DNA of 64,000 nucleotides from Campylobacter concisus (lineage in GTDB: Bacteria > Campylobacterota > Campylobacteria > Campylobacterales > Campylobacteraceae). The position numbers and the translations under genes are program-made. Positions 56,496 to 64,000 of this stretch are shown piece after piece; position 1 is the first letter of the stretch; every line of letters starts with the position of its first letter. Where the stretch lies: the NCBI RefSeq assembly GCF_002913225.1, contig NZ_PPAW01000018.1:38066-102065 (forward strand), read 5' to 3'. The notes under the pieces are model-generated. The model did not search any database and was not told where the DNA came from. It saw only the letters and a program-made list of their open reading frames with translations.

Positions 56496-56496
56496 G

Positions 56497-56943
56497 CTAT
56501 CTACTCATTAAGGTTAATAGATCGGTTATGATCTTTGTCATATTAGCCCTAACATACAAGATAACCTTGTAGAGTTGTAAGGCAAAGAACAAGCTAAGAA
56601 TAGATATAAACAAAGTCATCGCAGTCGAAAAAGCAGAAGCTAAACCACTTTGGTGCAAAAATTCCATAGCAGAATTTAAAACAGTTTGATTAGGCAAGCC
56701 GCCAAAAGAACCGCTAACGCTAGAGCCATAATCAAACATTTTAGGGATATATTCCCTAAGTAAATTCCAAATTTTCATAATAAATAAAATGGCATATCCA
56801 GCAAAAGCGATAAGAAAAGCTACAAATGAAGCATAAATAGGGACTATAAAAGCTAAAATTGTATTTCTTATGCCAATTTTCTTTACCAGGAATTCAATAA
56901 AATTAACTATAAACCCACCAACGGCACCGATTAACCATTTCAT
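56497..56943 (-). CDS. pVI-like minor coat protein (DUF2523 type)
   Basis: A 148-aa protein with three hydrophobic segments (FIVPIYASFVAFLIAFAGYAILFI, and AMTLFISILSLFFALQLYKVILYV), in the position of gene VI, just before zot. Such DUF2523 proteins cap the filamentous virion. It overlaps the pIII-like gene by 4 bases (ATGA). Confidence 0.75.
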   Translation of the reverse strand: MKWLIGAVGGFIVNFIEFLVKKIGIRNTILAFIVPIYASFVAFLIAFAGYAILFIMKIWNLLREYIPKMFDYGSSVSGSFGGLPNQTVLNSAMEFLHQSGLASAFSTAMTLFISILSLFFALQLYKVILYVRANMTKIITDLLTLMSR

Positions 56944-58982
56944 GATTCACCACCTACCTTAAAAAGATATTTCAAAGAAAACATAATGATCTCGAAGCTA
57001 AACCAAATCGTGAAAAATAAAGTAAGAATAGACTTATAAGGAGCAACGAAACGACAAGGATCAATCTCAAATAAATTCTTAGTGTTGCTACCAGGAGTTG
57101 GACCACTAATAGTAAAAGGACAAGTGCCTTTAGGAATATCAGGGGCATCAATGCCTTTATTAATAATATCAAGCGAATCGTTAAAGTTATTCATTAAATT
57201 ATCAATGTCGCCCTTAAGATTGTTTAGAAAATTAAAAGCATCATTAACAGAAACATCAAATTTAGCAAGCTCGCTTTGTAAAGAAGCAAAAGAAGTAGCA
57301 GTATTAACATTAGGCTCATACTTCCATTGCTCTTGCTGTTGATTTTTGATAGCTGTCAAATTCTCATTAATAGAGTCGAGCTTTGAATTACTTTGACTAA
57401 TAGCACGTTCCAAAGAACTTAAATCAATAGATTGTGATGGAACTAAAGCAGTAGATGAACTACTATCACTACTACCAGAGCTAGAAGAACCATTTGAAGG
57501 ACTTGTAGAAGTGCTATCTTTAGGAATAGAATTAGTAACCTTATTATCAGAACTAATAGTATTAACATAACCAGTTGAAAATCTACTATTGCCTCTTGGA
57601 GTCTTATAATTGTAAGAATAAGTTACATCTTGAACTTTTGAGCCAGTCTGCGTAGTAGTTTCAATAACTTCAACATCGATAACACTACTATCAGGCGTAA
57701 CTATGCTACCTTTATAAGTTGTTTTATTGCCACTAATGCCAACTTGCTTAATCGTCATAGGCAAATTTGAAGTAGGTTTATCAGAAGACCTAAACATAGT
57801 ATTTAAATCATATTCAAGATTTATATTTCTAACTTCATTAGGGACGGTTATATCTTTTGTAGGGATAGGCTTAGAGGTATCTTTTAGCTTAGCAGTAACA
57901 ATAAGATTATTCTCAACATGAGGAGCAGAAGCATCCTTAGGAAAATCAAACTTTTTTAAATTTGGAGAAAAATCAGCCAATTTTTGCGGAGATCTTACAA
58001 CATCAGGAGAAGTTGATAAAGCAGGATCAACCTTACCAGTTTTTTTAAAAGTATCATTTAAAATAACAGCTTCATCAGTAACAGGCTTAAAATCAAAAAC
58101 TGGCTCAGGACCAGACTTAGTAGCTTTAATATCAACTATTTCAGGTTTATACTCAAGCAAATTTATTTTAGGTGGTTTAGATCCGCTAGAAAACAAATCC
58201 ATAAAAAATTTAGATAAAGAACCTAGACCATTTTTTAAAGATTTAATAGGCAAAGAAGCACTACCAAAAACAAATAAACCAAGGTCAACAGATTTATCCG
58301 AAAGAACTTTATTAACAGTTTTAGGTGACCAACAACCAACAGGAAAACTCATACAAAAAGCAGTTTCAACAAGACCATAAGAATCATGACAACCATCATG
58401 ATACCTTAAACCCATTTTTTCACAATTAGACTGATCTATTTTAGGATCAGGAACACACTCTTCAACAATTTTTGCCCCAAAAAGAGAATCAAGCTTTATT
58501 TCATTGTAGATCATAGGTTCAGGACACCAATCAGGGCGTTTATCAGGCTCACACTTACCAGTTTCTTGATTGAAAATATGATCTTTTGGGCAAGATACAC
58601 ATTGTTTAGTCTTTAAATCTAAAAATTGATCAGCAGAACAATTGTAGGGATAATAATTAGAAAAAGAAACAGAACTAGCAAGAAAAGAATATTCTTCAGT
58701 TCCTTGATAAGTAGTAGAACCAGTTACATTATATAATTTTCCATTACCAATAAAATGCTCACCACCAGAAAGCTCATAACAAGTAGGAATAGGACTTTGA
58801 ACAATCTCTGAATCAACAACATAATAAGACCGACCATAAACAGAAAATACTTTATAACCACCTTTGTCATCGAGAGAAGGAATTACACGAGCAAAAGTAC
58901 TCATAGGAAGACACTCGGCATAAGCAGACAAAAAAGAAAAAAACATAGAAAACAAAAGAAAAAATGATTTTATTCTTTTCAT
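56940..58982 (-). CDS. pIII-like adsorption protein
   Basis: A 680-aa exported protein. Signal peptide MKRIKSFFLLFSMFFSFLSAYA, a Cys-rich N-terminal third (CSADQFLDLKTKQCVSCP, CEPDKRPDWCPEP), a long low-complexity Ser/Pro/Asp-rich middle (SSSSGSSDSSSSTALV), a predicted coiled segment, and a C-terminal membrane helix (LTLFFTIWFSFEIIMFSLKYLF). This layout fits the pIII receptor-binding protein, which decides host recognition. Receptor unknown. Confidence 0.78.
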   Translation of the reverse strand: MKRIKSFFLLFSMFFSFLSAYAECLPMSTFARVIPSLDDKGGYKVFSVYGRSYYVVDSEIVQSPIPTCYELSGGEHFIGNGKLYNVTGSTTYQGTEEYSFLASSVSFSNYYPYNCSADQFLDLKTKQCVSCPKDHIFNQETGKCEPDKRPDWCPEPMIYNEIKLDSLFGAKIVEECVPDPKIDQSNCEKMGLRYHDGCHDSYGLVETAFCMSFPVGCWSPKTVNKVLSDKSVDLGLFVFGSASLPIKSLKNGLGSLSKFFMDLFSSGSKPPKINLLEYKPEIVDIKATKSGPEPVFDFKPVTDEAVILNDTFKKTGKVDPALSTSPDVVRSPQKLADFSPNLKKFDFPKDASAPHVENNLIVTAKLKDTSKPIPTKDITVPNEVRNINLEYDLNTMFRSSDKPTSNLPMTIKQVGISGNKTTYKGSIVTPDSSVIDVEVIETTTQTGSKVQDVTYSYNYKTPRGNSRFSTGYVNTISSDNKVTNSIPKDSTSTSPSNGSSSSGSSDSSSSTALVPSQSIDLSSLERAISQSNSKLDSINENLTAIKNQQQEQWKYEPNVNTATSFASLQSELAKFDVSVNDAFNFLNNLKGDIDNLMNNFNDSLDIINKGIDAPDIPKGTCPFTISGPTPGSNTKNLFEIDPCRFVAPYKSILTLFFTIWFSFEIIMFSLKYLFKVGGES

Positions 58983-59030
58983 AAATTTAACCCTTTAAAA
59001 AATTTAATACCTGACGCCCTGCGGTTGTCG

Positions 59031-59060
59031 CTTCATTTTTATTCTGCGAAAAAAATGAAG
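59031..59060 (-). terminator. Hairpin between the small phage gene and the pIII-like gene
   Basis: CTTCATTTTT (59031-59040) and AAAAATGAAG (59051-59060) form a perfect 10-bp stem with a 10-base loop. The long U run is within the stem, so it may attenuate rather than fully stop transcription. Confidence 0.4.
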
Positions 59061-59086
59061 TGTAAAACGATACGCGTGCTAAAAAA

Positions 59087-59194
59087 CTACTTAACGAAAG
59101 AGAGAGCTATGACGTATATAAAAATAGGCACAAAAAAGAGAGCAAAAATACTTAAAAAATAATTAAAAACATCATTATTCAAAACTTCGATCAT
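59087..59194 (-). CDS. Small hydrophobic phage protein (pVII/pIX-like)
   Basis: A 35-aa open frame starting MIEVLNNDVFNYF, with one membrane segment (YFLSIFALFFVPIFIYVIALSFV). Its ATG overlaps the stop of the upstream 101-aa gene as ATGA, a sign of translational coupling. In Ff-type phages very small membrane proteins (pVII, pIX) sit between the major coat protein and pIII. Its size and place fit that, although sequence alone cannot prove it. Confidence 0.55.
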   Translation of the reverse strand: MIEVLNNDVFNYFLSIFALFFVPIFIYVIALSFVK

Positions 59195-59496
59195 CGTGTA
59201 GCTCCGACAATAATTAACCCAATAAGAAAAGAAAATGCTATAAGTATCGCAGAAAGACCCATTAAAAAGTTAAATTGATATTCATATATACCTAGATTTG
59301 GAATTAAATCATTTTTTTGGATGTAGCAAATATTAGTTTTAGTGTTAAAAATATAATTAGTTTGAAAATTAGAAACAGAACGATAAGAAATAGAAACGCT
59401 ATTATCAAAATTTACTAAAAATACTTTTTTATCTTTTATGTAGAAATCTTTAACGCAGATATTTAAATTAGGGATATATATAGCATTTTCTTTCAT
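59191..59496 (-). CDS. Phage single-span membrane protein of unknown function
   Basis: A 101-aa protein. A soluble N-terminal part (CVKDFYIKDKKVFLVNF, NICYIQKNDLIPN) is followed by a C-terminal membrane helix (FLMGLSAILIAFSFLIGLIIVG). It lies just after the coat gene in the structural operon. It may be a minor virion or assembly protein; no family recognised. AAGG 8 bases upstream supports the ATG. Confidence 0.6.
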   Translation of the reverse strand: MKENAIYIPNLNICVKDFYIKDKKVFLVNFDNSVSISYRSVSNFQTNYIFNTKTNICYIQKNDLIPNLGIYEYQFNFLMGLSAILIAFSFLIGLIIVGATR

Positions 59497-59510
59497 TATT
59501 TAAACCTTGT

Positions 59511-59531
59511 AAGGGGAGTTAAAGCCCCCCT
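59511..59531 (-). terminator. Hairpin directly after the coat protein gene
   Basis: AAGGGG at 59511-59516 and CCCCCCT at 59525-59531 pair into a GC-rich stem right after the coat stop. It could be a partial terminator giving high coat and low downstream expression, as in Ff phages. Confidence 0.5.
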
Positions 59532-59535
59532 AAAC

Positions 59536-59757
59536 TTACTTAATGAAGCCCTTAACTCTACGAGCAATCATAAAGATGAAAGCGACAGCGACAACGCCAG
59601 CAAAAACGTAATCGAACAAAGCGTAATCTGCTTTTAACGGCGTAGTCGGAACAACTGGAGCATCCCCAGCAAAAAGAGCTGGAGCTGAAAGCAACATTGA
59701 ACCAACAACAGCAACTTTACCCTTAGTAGATTCTAGAAAATTTTTAACTTTTCCCAT
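59536..59757 (-). CDS. Major coat protein (pVIII-like)
   Basis: A 73-aa preprotein. Basic start and signal peptide (MGKVKNFLESTKGKVAVVGSMLLSAPALFA, cleavage likely at ALFA|GD), then acidic GDAPVVPTTPLKADYALFD, a membrane helix (YVFAGVVAVAFIFMIARR) and a basic end (RRVKGFIK) to contact DNA. This is the classical pVIII design. AAGGAG lies before the ATG. Confidence 0.85.
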   Translation of the reverse strand: MGKVKNFLESTKGKVAVVGSMLLSAPALFAGDAPVVPTTPLKADYALFDYVFAGVVAVAFIFMIARRVKGFIK

Positions 59758-59790
59758 ATCTAACTCCTTTTTAAAAAATAGAGATCAATC

Positions 59791-59823
59791 TCTACAAAAT
59801 TTAAAAAAAATAAACTTTGTAGA
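59791..59823. repeat. Inverted repeat before the coat gene
   Basis: TCTACAAA (59791-59798) and TTTGTAGA (59816-59823), an 8-bp perfect stem with a 17-base A-rich loop, between the ssDNA-binding and coat genes. Probably affects mRNA structure or termination. Confidence 0.4.
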
Positions 59824-59881
59824 AATCGATAGAGCGGGAGAGGGTTTGCAACTCACATTAAGGCATAGCCCCCGCTTTTAA

Positions 59882-60208
59882 CTATTTAGATGCTTTAGTT
59901 TCTTTCAAAAAAGGATTTTCATTGAAAACTTGGAAACTTAAAGTTTCGTCAGGGAACATATATGCACCATTACGAGTATTTAAGAAACGGTATGGAACAG
60001 CGATATATTTGCCTTTAACAGAATCAAATTTAGACTTTAAAGAAAAATCGTAATTGATTGTTTCAGTTGATTTAACAAGATAGCCATGTTGATCACGACT
60101 TTCAAAGGTAATAGTTACATCAATAGACGATGCAACTTCGCCAGTCTTTTTGTCGATACGAGAAATCGGACGAACTTCGTCACAAAAACCTAAAAGATAA
60201 GTGTACAT
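59882..60208 (-). CDS. Phage single-stranded DNA-binding protein (pV-like)
   Basis: A 108-aa small protein with beta-rich content (LGFCDEVRPISRIDK, IDVTITFESRDQHGYLVKSTETINYDF) consistent with an OB fold. The position upstream of the coat gene matches gene V of filamentous phages, whose product coats the plus strand before packaging. AAGGAG 7 bases before the ATG supports the start. Confidence 0.65.
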   Translation of the reverse strand: MYTYLLGFCDEVRPISRIDKKTGEVASSIDVTITFESRDQHGYLVKSTETINYDFSLKSKFDSVKGKYIAVPYRFLNTRNGAYMFPDETLSFQVFNENPFLKETKASK

Positions 60209-60471
60209 GTGTAGCTCCTTAAAAATATTTGTTTGTAGCTTAGTATTTTAGGGGCAGAGCTACACCACCCCCAACAGTTTTACAACGTATTAAGGTTGTA
60301 ACAAACAAGCCCCTAAACATCTCTACTCTGTTGCGGGCGGTAAGTTAAGTTATAAATTCATAAGATATTGCTAAAATCCTCTTGCTTAATTAGAATTATT
60401 GCAATTTCTTAAAAGGAATTATTGCATAATAATTATAAAACAAATCTTAAATATTGGAATAATTTCAAGAA
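60209..60471. promoter_or_regulatory. Divergent phage control region with hairpins and direct repeats
   Basis: Separates the minus-strand structural operon from the plus-strand regulator. It has TTTAGGGGC (about 60245) with GCCCCTAAA (about 60309), an inner TTACAAC/GTTGTAA hairpin near 60280-60301, and two direct copies of GAATTATTGCA at 60393-60403 and 60416-60426. A minus-strand TATAAT lies at 60432-60437. Confidence 0.5.
60393..60426 (+). repeat. Two direct copies of GAATTATTGCA (candidate operator)
   Basis: Exact 11-base copies at 60393-60403 and 60416-60426, 23 bases apart, about two turns of DNA, upstream of the HTH gene and beside a minus-strand -10 box. Confidence 0.5.
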
Positions 60472-60708
60472 ATGAACAAAAGAGAAGTAGCCGAATTTAT
60501 CGGAAAAGATATAAAAACTATCTATAACTGGGAAAAAAATAACCCAAACCTATACAAAATACTAGAATTTTATTTTCAAAAAGAAAGTGAAATTAATCCA
60601 AAGCATAAAGAGCTAATAGAACTATTTGACAAACTAAGTGAAATAGAACAAGAATTTTACCTATCGGATATAAAAGCAAGGATACTTAAAAAAGAGATAG
60701 GGGGATAG
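60472..60708 (+). CDS. Small helix-turn-helix phage regulator
   Basis: A 78-aa protein. The N-terminus KREVAEFIGKDIKTIYNWEKNNP is a typical short HTH (helix, turn IGKD, recognition helix IKTIYNW). The C-terminal half is helical and may dimerise. It faces away from the structural operon and probably represses it, like the phage regulators of the same position. Operator repeats lie just upstream. Confidence 0.7.
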   Translation: MNKREVAEFIGKDIKTIYNWEKNNPNLYKILEFYFQKESEINPKHKELIELFDKLSEIEQEFYLSDIKARILKKEIGG

Positions 60709-60709
60709 A

Positions 60710-61162
60710 GTGAGAATACTAAAAGCTTTATTATTACTTTGCATTTTTTTAATTGCTGATCCCATAGAAATACACGTAGAGAAAAACAAAAACTATAACA
60801 AATACATAAAAGATTTAAATTTAGTAGGCGACTGGAACATACAAACGGAGAGATACTTTATAGATTTTATACTCACAGCAGGCAGTAGCTGGGATATAAG
60901 TTTTGAAAAAAATCACGAAATTTTACTTGATAATCAACCAAGAGAAATGTTTTGGAAATACAACAAAGAAAAAGGGGAAATAAGCATCTACAACAAAAAA
61001 GAAATAACCATATACGGCGGAGATGAAATAGTTTTAAAAGAATACATAGGAAATAAATGCTTTAAAGCAGAACTAAACAAAAACTACCAAATAAAAATGT
61101 GTAAAACAAAAGGAAAAATACTAAATAACGTAAAAGACTTGATAAAAATAGAAATGAAATAA
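60710..61162 (+). CDS. Secreted protein of unknown function (prophage cargo)
   Basis: A 150-aa protein starting at GTG one base after the regulator stop. It has a signal peptide (MRILKALLLLCIFLIA), then a basic, beta-rich mature part (VGDWNIQTERYFIDFIL, YGGDEIVLKEYIGNKCFKAEL) with two Cys. It is encoded in the lysogenic direction next to attR, a place where cargo genes often lie. No family recognised; it may be a superinfection-exclusion or fitness factor. Confidence 0.6.
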   Translation: MRILKALLLLCIFLIADPIEIHVEKNKNYNKYIKDLNLVGDWNIQTERYFIDFILTAGSSWDISFEKNHEILLDNQPREMFWKYNKEKGEISIYNKKEITIYGGDEIVLKEYIGNKCFKAELNKNYQIKMCKTKGKILNNVKDLIKIEMK

Positions 61163-61173
61163 AGTATATAGTA

Positions 61174-61197
61174 TTCAAATCCCTCTCTGTCCGCCAC
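61174..61197 (+). repeat. attR core
   Basis: Exact copy of the 24-bp attL core at the right end of the prophage, without a tRNA 5' part. Confidence 0.88.
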
Positions 61198-61644
61198 TAG
61201 TTATAAACAATCACAAATTTTTATCAACTTTTGCAAACATTAAGCCACGGTTTTAACGTTATTTTAAAGTCTTTATTCAAAAAATTACAAATAATAGCAA
61301 ACTATTATTATCATAACTTTTTAGCTGACTATTTGACTGACTAGCTCAAAAAAATAGCCAAAATATTCTGTCTTAATCAGTCAAAAAGATACAAATACCT
61401 ATACTCTCACGCCAACTGCGATAACACATTTTAAAAATTAAAGCCAATAAAGTCTTGTTAAAAAGATAGCCATGACGCATACAAGCTCTGAAAGCATAAA
61501 AGTCTTAATAAATTTAAAAGAGAAAACTATAGGGACAGCACTTCATAGTAATTTTTAAAAATAGCCCTTTCTTACTATGAAATTTCATCTAAAACAATAG
61601 GAAATTTTATTTAATAAAAGTTGATTTGCTATTAAAATTTGAAT
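61198..61644. other. 447-base non-coding gap after the prophage
   Basis: AT-rich. Only a 28-codon open frame (ATG near 61472, MTHTSSESIKVLINLKEK) is seen, with a weak upstream purine stretch. I cannot support a gene, and nothing else is recognised. Confidence 0.4.
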
Positions 61645-61672
61645 TAAAAAATCAAGGGCATTGCGCCCTTGA
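61645..61672 (-). terminator. Rho-independent terminator of fdhF
   Basis: TCAAGGGC (61652-61659) and GCCCTTGA (61665-61672) form a perfect 8-bp stem with a 5-base loop. On the minus strand it is followed by six or more U. It lies 2 bases after the fdhF stop. Confidence 0.9.
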
Positions 61673-61674
61673 AA

Positions 61675-63918
61675 TTATGATCTAACAGGTGAAAGATAAG
61701 GTTTTTCAGAGTGCATAGACATCTCGTTTTGTTGTCTAAATGCTATATACTCTTCTTCGCTTAATTTTTTTATGTTAGCTATAGTGATCTTAAGAGGTGT
61801 GATACCTGAGAGCGGATCGTGGTCTTGTGCGTTTGCGAGCTCATTGCCATCAGCCTCACTATAGTGGAAAGTCGTAAATATCGTACTCTCTCTAAGGTCA
61901 GGATTTACGCGAAGTTTAGCTGCGATCCTACCACGTTTGTTCTCTACCATTGCGTAGCAGCCATCTTCTAGCTCTCTCTCTCTTGCGATATCAGGGCTTA
62001 CTTCGATTAGCGGACCTTCGATGCCAGCACCATACTCTAGCGGTGGGCACTCTCTAGTCATCGTACCAGTGTGGTAGTGATAAACTTTTCTACCTGTTGT
62101 AAATAAGCAAGGATAGACCTCATCAGGCACTTCGCTCATCGCACCTGAGCCTACTGGATAGCCATCAGGTATATGCATTTTGGCTTTAAATTCAGCCTCC
62201 ATGCTTGCACGCTTATCTTTATCATCAGCGTAAAGTACTGGAGCTAGGCGGAATTTACCATCAGGTAGCATTGATTTGTGATCGGTATAAAGATCAGGTG
62301 TGCCTGGGTGATCTTCATCAGGGCATGGCCAGCTGATGCCACCTAGTTTTTCAAGTCTATAGTAGCTGATACCGCCAAAGAATTTAGGCATTAGTTTTCT
62401 AAGCTCGTCCCAAACCTCTTCTGCACTTAAGAAGTCAAATCCCTCAAGTCCCATAGCTTTTGCGATGTTGCAAACTACTTTCCAGTCAGGCTCTACGCCA
62501 GCTACTGGCTCGCTTGCTTTTCTAGTTCTTTGAACGCGGCGAGATGTGTTGATAAATGTACCATCTTTTTCGCCCCAACCAGCTGCAGGTAAGACGACAT
62601 CAGCTTTTTGAGCACTTTCAGTAAAGAATAGATCTTGCACGATGAAACAGTCTAGGTGATGTGTAGCATGCACAAAGTGCTCTGTCCAAGGGTCACTCAT
62701 AACAGGGTTTTCGCCATAAACGTAAAGCACTTTTAGCTCGCCGCTATCCATCTTATCAGGTGCGTATGTTAGTTTAAAGCCAGGCACCGGATTAAGCTCG
62801 AAGTGCCAAACTTTGCGAGCTTGCTCTTGTGCATAAGCGCTATTTACTGCACCTGCTGGGATGACATTAGGTAGTGCGCCCATATCGCATGAGCCTTGAA
62901 CGTTGTTTTGTCCACGAAGTGGATTTACTCCAGCGCCTTTTTTACCTAAATTTCCTGTTAGGATCGCTAAATTTGAAAGCGAGAATACATTTGATGTGCC
63001 GTCGCTAAACTGAGTGATACCCATAGTGTAGCAAATAGCTGCACTGCCAGCTTTTGCATACATCCTAGCAGCCTCAGTGATAAGCTCTTTTTTAACACCA
63101 GTCTCACGCTCAAATCTCTCAGGAGTGAAGTCTTTTACGGCTTCTTTTAGATATTCAAAACCCTCTGCATATTTTTCGATAAATTCTGTATCTTGTAAAT
63201 TTTCAGAGATGATGACGTTCATCATTGTGTTTAGTGTTTTAATGTTTGAGCCAACTGGAATTTGCAAGAATATATCGGCTTTTTTAGCCATATCTGTGCG
63301 TTTTGGATCCACAACGATCATTTTTGCACCACGCTCTAAGCCTCTTTGCATCTGCATAGCGATGATCGGGTGGCATTCGCTTGTGTTTGTGCCTATTAGT
63401 AAAAATACATCTGTATCAGTCGCAAACTCAACAAGATCGTTTGTCATTGTTCCGTTTCCAAGGGTGCTGGCAAGACCTGCCACTGTTGGAGCGTGTCAAA
63501 GACGAGCGCAGTGATCTACGTTGTTACTTCCTAAAGCACGAAAGAATTTTTGAAATACATAGTTGTCTTCGTTGTTTGAACGAGCTGAACTAAAGCCCAT
63601 GATAGAGCTTGGACCATATTTTTCTACGCTATTTTTAAAAGTCTTTCCTAAAAATTCATAAACCTCTTCAAAGCTAACCTCTTCAAGTTTACCCTCTTTG
63701 TTAAACTCTCCGTTTAGTTTTCTCATCATTGGTTTAGTTAAACGTTTTGGAGAATTTACAAATTCCCAACCAAACATACCTTTTAAGCACAACTCGCCAT
63801 CATTTACATGGTGGTTATCAGTCGGCTTTGCATCGACTATCCTACCGTTTTCTACGATAAGGTCTATGCCGCAACCAGTTCCGCAATACGGACAGGTTGT
63901 TTGAACAATCTTTTGCAT
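61675..63918 (-). CDS. fdhF: Selenocysteine formate dehydrogenase FdhF
   Basis: A 747-aa molybdopterin enzyme when the in-frame UGA at 63496-63498 is read as selenocysteine (residue 141). N-terminal [4Fe-4S] ligands are in TTCPYCGTGC and GELCLKG. The active site reads NVDHCARL-U-HAPTVAGLAS, closely like E. coli FDH-H with Sec140, and the length (715 aa in E. coli) agrees. NPLRGQNNVQGSCDMGALP and the C-terminal dinucleotide-binding domain are present. There is no twin-arginine signal, so it is cytoplasmic and may serve a formate hydrogenlyase. A -10 TATAAT lies upstream. Confidence 0.92.
63457..63498 (-). promoter_or_regulatory. Selenocysteine UGA and SECIS-like hairpin
   Basis: UGA at 63496-63498, then GGCA-GGUCU-UGCC (63469-63481) as an apical stem-loop and CCAA/UUGG as a lower stem. 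The loop GGUCU with G and U at positions 23-24 after the UGA, and a U at 17, parallels the E. coli fdhF SECIS read by SelB. Confidence 0.8.
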
Positions 63919-63955
63919 AGATTTCCTTTCAAGTAATATTTCTAATAGTTCGGTT

Positions 63956-63961
63956 ATTATA
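63956..63961 (-). promoter_or_regulatory. Candidate -10 box (TATAAT) for fdhF
   Basis: TATAAT on the minus strand, 38 bases before the fdhF ATG. Confidence 0.45.
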
Positions 63962-64000
63962 TACCTTATAAAATAAAAGTAGTTTTAAAATTAATTATTT

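Larger units (their letters stand above)
51910..61197. mobile_element. Integrated filamentous (inovirus-type) prophage carrying zot
   Basis: An element of about 9.3 kb inserted in the 3' end of tRNA-Ser(GCU) and bounded by a 24-bp direct repeat (51910-51933 and 61174-61197). It holds integrase, Rep, secretin (pIV-like), Zot (pI-like), pVI-like, pIII-like, small membrane proteins, pVIII-like coat and ssDNA-binding protein, all on the minus strand. A regulator and a secreted protein face the other way near the right end. Zot-bearing prophages of this kind are known from C. concisus. Base composition is AT-rich throughout. Confidence 0.9.

Noticed and set aside
61472..61560. 28-codon open frame after the prophage
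   Set aside because: Too short, no recognised motif and a weak start site; not supported as a gene.
63077..63514. Open frame opposite fdhF
   Set aside because: It lies on the other strand of a well-conserved gene, and its sequence shows no domain or ribosome site; a shadow.
63483..63918. Treating fdhF as a pseudogene or as two genes
   Set aside because: The in-frame UGA is at the exact selenocysteine position with a SECIS-like hairpin, so readthrough is the better explanation.

Overview
The window looks like chromosomal DNA of a Campylobacter, most likely Campylobacter concisus or a close relative. This rests on the epsilonproteobacterial order argS-tatA-gmk-chePep-fliR-ABC ATPase-tsf-rpsB, the AT-rich codon use, a selenocysteine formate dehydrogenase, and a filamentous prophage carrying zot. 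The species call is inference; no database was searched.

Layout. (1) 1-2335: the 3' part of nadD running in frame into rsfS, a YeiH-type membrane protein, and a sugar transferase that stops early. (2) 2384-19772: a tightly packed, very AT-rich minus-strand glycan operon of 16 genes, starting 5 bases after argS. Its upstream part has KdnB-like and KdnA-like enzymes, a cytidylyltransferase/SpsG fusion, an SpsF-type cytidylyltransferase, a NeuB-family synthase, a radical SAM protein, an acetyltransferase, an LIC12162-type transferase and a flippase. This points to an activated ulosonic or nonulosonic acid. Its downstream part has RfbF, RfbG, an RfbC-like epimerase, methyltransferases, an aminotransferase, a LicD-like protein and a GT2 glycosyltransferase, pointing to a CDP-linked deoxy sugar. 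Three genes carry G9, G9 or G10 tracts, all now in the in-frame phase, so the glycan is probably phase variable. (3) 19778-40570: mostly housekeeping genes, including argS, tatA, gmk, chePep, fliR, tsf, rpsB, iadA, pgeF, ribE, accA, fabF, acpP, fabG, gpmI, mraY and murD. There is also one decayed alpha/beta hydrolase gene and a DUF1963/CbrC pair. (4) 40668-51618: two tandem giant paralogous adhesin-like proteins (1976 and 1548 aa). Each has an N-terminal retention module, calcium-loop Ig-like repeats, a PA14-like region and C-terminal type I secretion-style repeats. (5) 51735-51932: tRNA-Phe and tRNA-Ser. (6) 51910-61197: an integrated filamentous (inovirus-type) prophage in the 3' end of tRNA-Ser(GCU), flanked by a 24-bp direct repeat. 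It encodes a tyrosine integrase, rolling-circle Rep, secretin, Zot, pVI-like, pIII-like, small membrane proteins, pVIII-like coat, an ssDNA-binding protein and, in the opposite direction, a small regulator and a secreted protein. (7) 61645-64000: fdhF, read through an in-frame UGA at 63496-63498 with a SECIS-like hairpin just downstream.

The least explained parts are the phase-variable glycan operon joining KdnA/KdnB-like enzymes to a NeuB-family synthase, the paired retention-module adhesins, and the small or cargo genes of the prophage.
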